DNA of 64,000 bases, from positions 1,550,001 through 1,614,000 of the forward strand of contig OY723260.1 of the NCBI GenBank assembly GCA_963210315.1, read 5' to 3'. A program made the translations under genes and the position numbers. The notes beneath the pieces are model-generated. The model saw only the letters and a list, made by a program, of their open reading frames with translations. It made no database searches and was not told where the DNA came from. Below are positions 42,477-52,184 of this stretch, piece by piece (within the stretch, counting starts at the first letter, position 1; every line of letters starts with the position of its first letter). The stretch is from Rhynchopus euleeides. Its lineage: Eukaryota > Euglenozoa > Diplonemea > Diplonemida > Diplonemidae.

Positions 42477-45400
42477 ATGCCTTTTTGGGTGTTCTGCAAA
42501 TGCGGGCCTGATAAGGACGATGAGAAGCTGCTGGCACACCCCAGGAGCCAAGCCCTGGTTGCCCTGCAGCACCAGGAGGCGCAGAAGCGGCGGAAGATCG
42601 TGGGGCTGTGGGCACAGGGGGTGGCCCTCTTGGTCCCAAGGGACCTCGCTGTGAAGCAGCCCAGCACGCGGTCCGACTCCGATACCAACACCATCAGCAG
42701 CGAGAGCCCCGTCTCTTCGAGGGGGAGGGTCAGAAGCATCATCCCCGCTTTTGGCGAGGCGGGGAGCGGGCAGGATCCTGGGCTGACGAAAATCGCACAT
42801 ATCTTCACCACCTTCGATGAGAACTGCGACAACATGTGGGAGATGTCGGAGGTCCGTATCTGGTGGAGCGCCTGCGAGAGCAAAGTCCTGACCCTCAACC
42901 AATACGAGGAGATCTGCAACGCCGTCGGGGGTGACCCATCTGTGGGCCTGCAGCTGATGCACGTCGTGGTGTGGTATAACAACCGAGGCAAGACCCTCCT
43001 CGAGGCGCACTTCGCAGCCTGCCTCGCCGTGGAGGAGAAGAAGAAGCAGCAGGCATCTCTCTCGAGCTCCCTGCCCCTCCGCACGTCAGCGAGGAGGCTG
43101 TCGACCTACAACGAAGAGCTGCGTAGGGTGTCGGGGGGCCTCGCCCCTGCCGCAGCGCAGGAGCAGCCGCAGCCTGCGGAGAAGGCGGCAGAGGGGGGCG
43201 ATGCTGCGCCCAGCGGGGAGAACGGGGTGGAGGCTGCCGCCGCGCCGGGGCAGCGCGGCGGCGCGGCGGAGCAGGCGGGGTTTGTCACGAGCTCCTCCCC
43301 CGAGTTCAACGATTTGGTGCAGGGGCTGTGCGTCTTCCCCGACCTGCACCCCGACAGGAAACGGCTCATCATGGCCTTCCTGCGGGGCTGCCAGCTGACG
43401 CTGCTCCGGACCCAGGCGGTGCCCAGCAGCACGCGGGGTTTGCTCTGTGCGATTGCGCAGTTTATGGTCCGCCCTCACATCCCGACGGTGACACCCGCGA
43501 GGCGGTCGAAGCGTGAGGTGGGTGGGCTGACCTGTTCCACGCATGGGCATCCCTCCTCGCACAAGCGGGGGAGCCTGGCTCTGTCGCACTTCTCCGACAA
43601 CGACTACGTCCTGAGCGATGAGAGCGCCTGCGGGGAGGTCAACCGGGACTACTCCCTGAGCATGGTGTCCCGCGTGTCGCCCTTCACCGCCTCCCCCCCG
43701 GAGTGCCACCTCGACTTCCAGATGTCGGAGATGGATGCCCCGGCGCCGCCCGCGTATAATTCGCTGTTCGCCGATGCGGCGCAGTCCCCCAACCACAAAT
43801 CCGCCTCCGGCCCGCGCGAGCTGTCCCTCAACCTCTCGGGGATGGGCAGCGACCCCAAGGTGACCCCGCAGGACAACGACGACGCCCTGTCGTCCAGCCG
43901 CAGGCATTTCCTCGACCTCCGGGATGGGAAGGACACGGCGAAGAAGACATGCAGCACCGTCGCACACTCCCCTGCCATGACAGAGCCGCAGTCGGAGGTG
44001 AAGGCTGTGCCTGTCGAGGGTTACGACGAATCCCAGGCGCGCGACGTGGTGCTGTGGAAGCCTGCTGTGGAGCAGGAGGAGAAGCCGTGGAAGGGCGATG
44101 GCATCTCACGCCTCATCACCATGCAGCACGCATCCGGTGCGGAGATCGAGTCCACCCGTGTCGCGGCTGCCCCTGTTGACGGCTCCGCCTCCGCCGCCGA
44201 CCCGCGCTACCTGTGGGTGCTGGAGAGGGAGGGACCGATTGACGACAGCGCATCCTCCCCGCTGCAGTCAGGCGACGACCCCATCGCCACCGTGTCCATC
44301 CGGTGCAAGCAATCGCCGCGGCACTACCTCAGCCTGGGGCCTGTCAACTCCGCAGGGCACAAGAGGGACGCCAGCTCTGTTTACGTGGGGAGCCACGCGG
44401 ACCCCTCGCAGCGTGCGGTGTTCTACCTGCGGCACGTCCCTCCGGAGGAGCTCGAGAAGTATGCAGAGGATTCGGGTTTCCTGCTGCCGCAGAGCACCAC
44501 GGCGTTCTCCACGTCGGGGGGGCTGCGCAGAGGGGGCTTTGCGCAGAAGGCTGTGCTGGAGACGCAGCACCCCCTCACCAACCACGTGTATCTGTCGACG
44601 GTGCGTGGTGGGAAACATCTCTACCTCAGCGTGCAGCACTACACTGGGCGCGACAACGCGGAGGACGGTGCGATGTGGCTGGTGGCGCATGAGTGGAAGA
44701 ATGAGAGCGCCGTGTTCAACATCGTGCCCCCCTCGGCCTGCCCGCTGCTGGTGCCGGCAGCGGAGTGCCCTGCCGCATCTCCGGGCAAGCCCTCAGGGCG
44801 TGGCCCCTCTGTCGCCTCCTCGTCGACATCGTCTGCCTCGTCCATCCCCCTCAGTGAGTACGTCTCGCCCCCGCGTTGGCAGGGGAAGAACCCACTCATG
44901 CTGCAGGTATGGCTGGTGGAAGGTGGGGGTGGTGTTGGTCGGTTGCGCAGATGGGGTGTCTCGGACTTTGTAATGTTGCTGACGGTTCTTTTGGGGGGGG
45001 GAGGAGGGGGGAGGGGGGTCTGCTCTTTGAAAGCTTCATGTGATTATGGCGGGGGGGAGGGGTGGGGGGTATTGCTTTTTGCCGTGCTGCCGATGTGTGG
45101 GTGTGTCTGTTGTATTCCCGCTTCATAGTGATTAAACCCGACACCCCACACCACACAGCTGAGTCTCAACAGCGATGCGGAGAACCGCGCGCGTGCCATT
45201 GAAGACCCTGCTGTGGCACGGACGGTGCCGCGTGACGTGCCACCGCCTGTGCTGCTGGAGGAGGGGTCGGCCTGCCTGGAGACTGAGCGTCGCACCAGGA
45301 AGGAGGGTAAGGCTGCACCGCCGCCCTTCCCGAAGCTGGGCGACATGGCGCCGGCGCCGGGCGTGCTGGAGGGTGCCACGGAGGATGCGGTGATCAACAC

Positions 45401-47007
45401 CGTGAAGGAGGACGTGTCGGGGCGCAGCATGTCCCCCGGGCGGCACCCCGTGTCGGGCGTGTCGCCCGTCTCGCGTGTTGTGATTGCGCCGTCGCCCGGT
45501 GACACGCCGCAGGGGGACACGCCGTCGACAGCGCACCCCACCCCCTCGCCGCCCTGCGCTGTGGCTGACCCTGCAGTGAGCCCTGCTGGGGGGCCCGAGG
45601 CGGAGGCGGGTGGGGCGGTCGAGGGGCCTGGTCCTGTGCCACCCGGACAGGCAGAGGTGAACGTGCCAGCGGAGGTTGGGGCAAATGGTGCGAATGGTGC
45701 AGCCCACGCACGGGGCATGCCGCCGAAGCTGGACCTCCAGCCCAAAGGGGATGGGTATGTGGTCCTGTTTCTGTTTGTGTTTTCTATCGCGGCAGGAGTT
45801 CAAAAGAGGCACGGACGGTGTCAAGTGTGTGCAAAAATATTGGGGGAGGGGGCCCTCGCAGCAAGGTTGATTTTGTTTGCCAGGCTGATCATGGTCCTGC
45901 GTGCAGTCTGGAGGTCGGCTTCGAGTCTGCGCTACGTCTCCTGCGGCTCTCGTAGAAGAGTTGCTGGGGGTGGTGCTCTGGGCGCACCAGCTGCTGTCCA
46001 CTTCTAGTCTCTAGCGCTGCCTCAGAGGCGGCATGTCCTCGGATTTCTTCTTCTCGGACGCCTCCCTTTTCTTCCACTCCAGGTCCACTCCTCGAGAAGC
46101 AGCGTGTCCGTCAGGACCGCCTCCTCCCGTTGACCTCGAGGATCCGTGTGGGTAGAGGGCGGTCGGCGGAGGACGGCCGGCTCGTCCAGCACCGCATCAC
46201 CTTCCACTACGTTTCCTATTACGTCGTTCCCCCGGTATTTTGCGTTGAATAACATCGTTTTGTCTCCAGAGAGGAATATCTACCTCTTTTGAGCGCCTGC
46301 CATGCCCTTCTGCCCAGTCGCCCTCACGAACTTGCTTCTTCCAAGGAGCATTACAGACGACTCGCTCTTGCTAGGCCCCCTCCCTTCGGACGAGTAGATT
46401 TCTGAGCACTTGTAGATGGTCGCCACGGACGACATGATCACCGACTCTCATCCCGACCTTATGAGGCCGGAGTACACCTGCACACACTTCAACACAGGGA
46501 CACGGACCCCATTTCATTTAAACAATTCTTCCCACCTCACCTCCACACTGCAGGGCCACTGGGCAGGACAGCGTGCCCAACTCCGAGAGGTCTTCATCGG
46601 GCACTCCCACGGGCGGGCTTCTGCGCCGCAGCTCCAGCTCGCTGATCAAGGGCGCCACGCCCCGTGAGACACTGCGCAAGGCTTCGCAGTCACCCAGCGC
46701 GGCAACGGGTGCCAAAGCTGCCAAGCGTGTCCCCGTCAAGGCTGCGGTCACCACGGTGCGGCGCTCTGCATCTGGCAGCGTGCTGGCGTCATCAGCAGCA
46801 TCGCTGCCAAGAAGCGGCTCCATCCCGCGCGTTGCCACCACGCTGCGGAAGTCGGCCGGGAGCCTCCCTTCAGGAAACTCTGCCCCCTCGAGCCCAGCCG
46901 CTTCGGCACGCTCGCCCACACCGGTGAAGAAGGTGAAGAAGGTGGTGCGCAAGCCTGTTGTGAAGAAGGCGGCTAGCGAGGGCAATATCAAAACTGCATC
47001 GTTCTGA
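42477..47007 (+). CDS. Large low-complexity protein with EF-hand-like loop and possible beta-trefoil
   Basis: Family not recognised. Exons 42477-44906 (phase 0, donor GTATGG), 45159-45754 (phase 2, donor GTATGT) and 46554-47007 give 1159 residues. Near residue 115 the sequence DENCDNMWEMSE fits an EF-hand loop (acidic or Asn at positions 1, 3, 5 and 12, with Asn instead of Gly at 6) inside a predicted helical pair, so calcium binding is possible. Residues about 605-750 contain repeated aromatic/Leu strands (RHYLSLGPV, SSVYVGSHAD, NHVYLSTVRGGKHLYLSV) that resemble a beta-trefoil such as fascin or ricin-B types; this is a fold guess. The rest is Ser/Pro/Ala-rich and probably disordered. The last exon is basic with many Ser-Arg pairs and a KKVKKVVRKPVVKK tail. 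A cytoskeletal or signalling scaffold role would fit but is not shown. Confidence 0.75.
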
Positions 47008-47541
47008 TCGAACTACACCCCTCAGCAAAATCCTGGTTTTGCAGGGCGAACCCAGTGCACTGCTTTGCCTTCTGTGGCGGAAGGGGGTCCGTGATGCGGG
47101 TGGCGTGCAATGCGTGTTATAGTCTGCGTGTGTTAGTGTGCTGGTTGCGGATCGCCTCAAGAGCAGAGGTGTTCAGTGTGTTGTCGCACTGCCACAAAAC
47201 TATCCGTCGTTGCACCGCTCCATTTCTGCCCCTGTCGTCCCTGGCAATTCGGACACAACCTGCATGACGAGTGAAGGGAGGTCAAACTCTCTGCGCCTGG
47301 CTTTCCTCGGCTGTACTACTCACACCGCCCCCCCCCCCCCCCCGATCGTTCTTCCTTCGGCAGGCCACACCCTCTGCGAGGAGATACGATAACAACCACG
47401 GAGCAAAATAGATGTCTACTTCCCGCCGAAGAAAACCCCCCTCCACCCGTTCTGTCTTTTTCTCGGTTTTTTTTGGCGCACAAACAAACAACGCCTTATC
47501 TTTTTCGCCTTTCTCCCCCGCGCGCCTCCACAATATTGCTT

Positions 47542-47740
47542 TTGTTAGCTCGGCGTAGCCAACTGGGGGGCCTTGAGCTGGATCTTTCGACCCCACTCGC
47601 ACCACTTCATCAGACTGGGGAGGTGGGCACAAAGAGTGGGGTCTGCGTTCCAACAAATCAGCTTCTGACAGTTATTTGGTTTGTGATCTCGGTTTGCTGT
47701 CACTTTCACGGGGGGGGGGGGGCACAGATGGTTTTTCTGG
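47542..47740 (+). repeat. Dispersed repeat family, copy 2
   Basis: Closest relative of 16352-16565; same order of blocks, from TTGTTAGCTCGGCGTAG to CACAGATGGTTTT. A 12-base-plus G run replaces a shorter purine stretch. Confidence 0.65.
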
Positions 47741-48954
47741 CGACATGATTTTTTTGGGGGTGGAGTTCACATGCTACTCCCAGCACACACACACAGTCTC
47801 TCAGTCTCTCAGCCTTCATCCCCCGTCTCTGCCATTTTTTTCCGTTTCGTCTGTCCACTTTGCGCGTGTTTGGAAACTCTCCTGCAGCCCGACACATCGA
47901 TACGCATCCTTCCCCTATTTAAATTGGGTGATTATTTTTTGACGGGGCATCAACCTATCCAGCCCCCACCCCACGGCCCCCCCCAGGGCAGACGACTGCT
48001 GCCCACCCCACCACCCCCTGTGTCATCATCTCCTCAGACCGTCTTTTCGTAAGTCTTTTGATGCGGATGCCGTCAGGGTAGTGCATCCTAGCTTGCCTGC
48101 ATCGGATCCGGCTCGAGGTCTAGACGGATCTGCCTGAATCGGCTGGATGGTTTCGACTTTTCTGACTAGTTTTACCTGGAAAGCCGATTGAATCTGACTC
48201 CCCCAGGTGATGTACGTCGCACACACGGCAGTGTGATGTGTTCGTGTGTAGGTACAGACTCTAATTTTTTTGGCTGACTAGCAAAGAAGAACAGAGGTGA
48301 ATTCCAGATATGTCTGACAGTGAGATTCGTATCAAGAGTGGGCAATGCCCGGTGCACTCTGCAGTACTCCAAAAAAACCCCATATTAACACATTGTGCGT
48401 ATGCCGGGTGTTCTGCTTTCCGAAGAATAACAGCATTCTGCTGATTTCTTTCTCTTCAAACGTGGAACACCACAACCACCGCCACCACCACTACCATATC
48501 ATGGCGAGCGTGAGCAAAAAATCGTTTCGCAAGGACACCACCCCACCTCCCCCCCCTTTTGTTTGGTGCAACGACCTGCATTTGGTGCACAGGGATGTCC
48601 GCTCTGTATCTTACTTACCTCAGCATGGCGACCCCATTCTGGTGAACAGTCACCAATGAGGCCCAGTCAGGAGGGGGTGGCCTGGTGAAACAGGCCTCGG
48701 GCTGGCTGCCGCCGCCGACAAGTCGAGGGGGAGGGAGGGTGGGTGGGTGGGTTAGCCGCCTCGGCTGTCTCTCCCGCTGCAGCCCTGCTGCTCCTCGGAA
48801 TGCCTCTGTCGGTGCACTGCAATGTTTTGTCTGCGCCCAGCCTTCTCACTCCCGTATTTTTTTTGGAGTTGTGCTAACAACGCAGGAAACTTTGCTATGC
48901 AGATCATGCAGGACACACCACACCCGCAGCAGGCGTGTGGGGTGTTCTCGCGAT

Positions 48955-49000
48955 CGACGAATACCCGCTGGTTCTTCTCTCCCCTTTCTGATTTGCAGAC
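48955..49000 (+). repeat. Short dispersed repeat shared with 20385-20432
   Basis: ACGAATACCCGCTGGTTCTT followed by CTGATTTGC matches the copy near the assembly gap. Confidence 0.5.
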
Positions 49001-49659
49001 ACAAAGTTTTCCGTCGTTCGTTCTGGTTTTGTGTGTGTTCCCTAGAGCCGGTTCGAACCCCCATGCGTCTGGGTGTGTGTCGGATGAAATCACACACACA
49101 CAGAGGAATCAGATGATCGGTGTGCCCCACACAGATGCAAAGATGAAGGAGGAACAGGAGGAAGACGCGGCCTCATGTGCCTCACAGTGAGACATGCCCC
49201 CGGCACCACCACTACCACCCCGTTCCAAAATGTGCAGTTGATGCATGCTCTCTCTCTCATCCCTCTGGCCCGGGGGGGAATCTGCAAATCGATCAGCTGT
49301 TCGGCAAAATGTAGGGAGAAAAATCCTAGCAAAAGAAATGCAACTGTTGCACTACCGAACCGCGCTCCTAACAGTGCCTGTGGTCCGCACATATATGGAG
49401 CCCCAGGAAGGCGGCACTTGCCGTGGGTATTGAGGCCTCCATCCATGTCTGGTGAGGAATAGGCAACTCCGGTGGTGCTCGCATGTGTTCCACATTCCCG
49501 TCTTACCCCCTTCTCTCGGTATGAGCTCTACAGGTCAGAGAGAGAGGGGGAGACGCACCCACACAACGATGATCCGTTTCGGGTCGACCCCCCCACACAA
49601 CACGGGGCTGCCCCCCCCCCCCCCCCCCCCGCCCCACAATCAGTCCAGGCATGTCGCTA

Positions 49660-49925
49660 AGCGTCGACCGTCGACCCAGTGATTTTGGGTTTCCCCCCCC
49701 ATAAAAAAGCGTCGACCCAGCGTCGACCCAGTGGACTGGGTTGACGCTTGGTCGAGGCTTGGAGCGTCGACCCAGTGGAACTGGGTTGCCATTCAAGCCT
49801 GGACCAAGCGTCAACCCATTTATTACACTGGGTCGACGCTAACCTAGCGTTGACCCGGTTACACTGGGTCGACGCTCACCAAGCGTCGACCAAGCGTCAA
49901 CCCACTTTCACTGGGTCGACGTCGA
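49660..49925. repeat. Cluster of GCGTCGACCCAGT inverted repeats
   Basis: At least ten copies of GTCGACCC or GTCAACCC occur in both orientations, arranged as AGCGTCGACCCAGTG facing CACTGGGTCGACGCT. This gives several potential hairpins of 10-15 bp. The design resembles the GTCGAC palindromes in the ends of the element at 37747-40547, so it may be the end or footprint of a related transposon. No partner end is found. Confidence 0.7.
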
Positions 49926-49938
49926 AGAGAGTATGGTT

Positions 49939-50215
49939 TTGCAGGAACAGATGATCACTACCGTGGCCTCCGGCGGCTGGGGGGCTCCGCCCCCCAGACC
50001 CCCCTGTGGCGTGTGTCTCGTACTCAAGTCATTCGATTCCCACCGGGTCAGGGAATCCAACCACTCCAGTCGCCTCAGGGGGACACAGCCAACTCACACA
50101 GAATCTGTACGCCCACAATGAACAGATGTTCACTACCGTGGCCTCCGGCGGATGGGGGGCTCTGCCCCCCAGCCCCCCTATCTCGCGTGCCCGTCTAGTA
50201 ACCAAGTCCTTGCGC
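49939..50215 (+). repeat. Duplicated repeat with G/C hairpin
   Basis: Two copies (49939-50036 and 50115-50210) share GAACAGATG, TCACTACCGTGGCCTCCGG and a GGGGGGCTCCGCCCCCC-type hairpin. The similarity ends soon after the hairpin. Confidence 0.65.
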
Positions 50216-51539
50216 TTTGACGGCCGTGGCATATCAGGGGGCAGCGTCGAAATCGTGGTCCCGAAAGCCATTTTTTGGTTTCCTCCGGCACCCGACGGCG
50301 CGAGCGGGAGAGGAACCACGGAAGGAACCCAGCGCCTCACACCGTGCCCACCTAGTGGTCCACCGATGGGAAAATTTGGCAACAACACGAGCGCGCGCGA
50401 AGCGCGCGCGAGAAAAATTGACCCCTAGTGTTTTCCCCCCTGATCCCCCCCCAAAACAGGAGCGTCAACCCACCAAATCTCCAAAATCGAAAAGTTAGCG
50501 ACAGGCCTGCAATCAGTCACCCCCTCGAGTGTGTCTTCATTAGTATATTCCATTCCGGCGTTCATTCGTGTGGCTTGCTTTGCTGTTCTCTTTTCTCGGT
50601 GTGAGGCCTGTTTAGACCATCGTACTTCCCTCTTCAAACCCCCCTCCCCTCTCCCCCACAGTGCACCGCGCACACCGAATCAAATCACTGGGCTGGTCTG
50701 GTGTTGGAAAAAGGTGCAGATCAGGAGCAGCTGAGGCAGGCACTGCCTATGATGCGTGCATATTAATTGTCCCCCCCCGCCCCCCCTCCCCCCCCCCCAG
50801 CAGTACGACACCCCCAGCTGACAGAGCGAGGTGGGGTGGAACAGCCCACGGATAGATGGGGGCTGCATAGAGACCACCGTTAGCGTGGTGAGAGAGGGGT
50901 GGGCCCCCCCTCCCAGCATGTGGTAAGAAATCACCTTCTTCCCCGGCATTGCTGCTGCCTGCCTGCCTGCCTCCCCAGTGACACCAAATCAATACTGCCT
51001 CCCCCCCTTCTCCCCCGTCGTATACTAGAATCGACCCTTCCCCACCCACACCCAAGGTGCACGATGCGGTCTTCGGGTCCCCGGGCTGCACCCCGGCTTG
51101 TCCGCCCGCTACCCGTCGGGTCTCCGATACCGCGTCGTGTGTAATAGGGTCTAACCGCAAGAGCCTGCCGACTATTCCTGATTTTGCACCCACCTGTGCC
51201 TAGAGGCGTGCTTCTTGTTCCCTCGAGAAGCAAGTCTTGTGTCTCCCCTCTGTGCACGTCATGTGATCTCGCTTCGCATCTGCCCACCAAAGCAGCTGCA
51301 TACTGCAGGGTGTGTGCAAGCGATGTTGCTTTCCTTCCGATTATCCGACCTCAACGATGCGCTAAATAAAGCAGAACACGCTGCTAGCCAACACTGCACG
51401 GAAGGAGTGCACAAGCGGAGAGGGGGTGGGTGTGTGATGAACTTTGATAAAAGGGTAAACAAAGGCACGTTGTGTGGGAAATCCCCCCGGTTCTCTGCGA
51501 AGAACAGAGAGCTGGGTGGAGAGAAATCGTGCGGAGGGG

Positions 51540-51756
51540 TCACCGCTTCATCAGGCTATGGAGGAGTGGTGCACACATACAGTGTGGTGTTCCGCGTTCC
51601 AACAACTATGCAATCGTGAAGAATTGCTTTTGGGTTGCTTTTCGGTTTGATTCACTTTGCGACCCTATTGCTCTTCTCACAACCTATGTCTGAGGCGTGG
51701 CCAACGTGCGGTTTTTCGGGATTTTTTTTGGCACAACGCAACGCCTTATCTTCACT
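51540..51756 (+). repeat. Dispersed repeat family, diverged copy 3
   Basis: Shares CACCGCTTCATCAGGCT and GCGTTCCAACAA with copies 1 and 2. It also shares TTTTTTTGGC...AACGCCTTATC with 47467-47509, but here that block is downstream instead of upstream. Confidence 0.45.
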
Positions 51757-52065
51757 TCTGAGGGTGCAGTGATTGAGTTGACCTGGCTGGGATAGGTGGG
51801 TATACCTCGTGTGACTGTACAATTGTAGCATGTGACGTGCACTACTGAGGGTGATGCGGTGCCAGTATCCCTGTCATTGCTGGGGTGGATGGGGCCGGGT
51901 GGGGTGGGGGGAGGAGGGTGAAGCCAACGTTGGGCTGTGTCGTCCTTCAGCCTTTAGGTCGTCGAAACGAAGAAACACAACAAGAAGCAACCTCGAGAAT
52001 TAGAAACTCCCTGGGCCTTCGCTCTGTGTGCCAAAGCTGCGCCACTTTGCAACCGTTTTTGTGAG

Positions 52066-52066
<1 letters not shown>

Positions 52067-52142
<76 letters not shown>
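52067..52142 (+). repeat. (CA)38 microsatellite
   Basis: 76 bases of uninterrupted CA repeat, 42 bp upstream of the LINE ORF1 start codon. Confidence 0.98.
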
Positions 52143-52144
<2 letters not shown>

Positions 52145-52184
52145 GGCCACACACAAACACAACACCACATTCTCTCTCGCCGAT

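Larger units (their letters stand above)
47008..51955. other. Repeat-rich intergenic region
   Basis: About 5 kb without a recognised gene. It holds copies of two dispersed repeats (47542-47740 and 51540-51756; 48955-49000), a cluster of GTCGACCC palindromes (49660-49925), a duplicated hairpin-bearing repeat (49939-50215), a GCGC-rich hairpin near 50390-50412 and several C runs. Open frames are short and without family resemblance. Confidence 0.55.

Noticed and set aside
48345-48659. 104-codon plus-strand frame
   Set aside because: The His/Pro runs come from simple sequence, and there is no family resemblance, splice signal or second exon.
49040-49075. GGTTCGAACCCC resembling a tRNA B box
   Set aside because: The motif is palindromic by itself; neither strand gives a T stem or an A box at a suitable distance.
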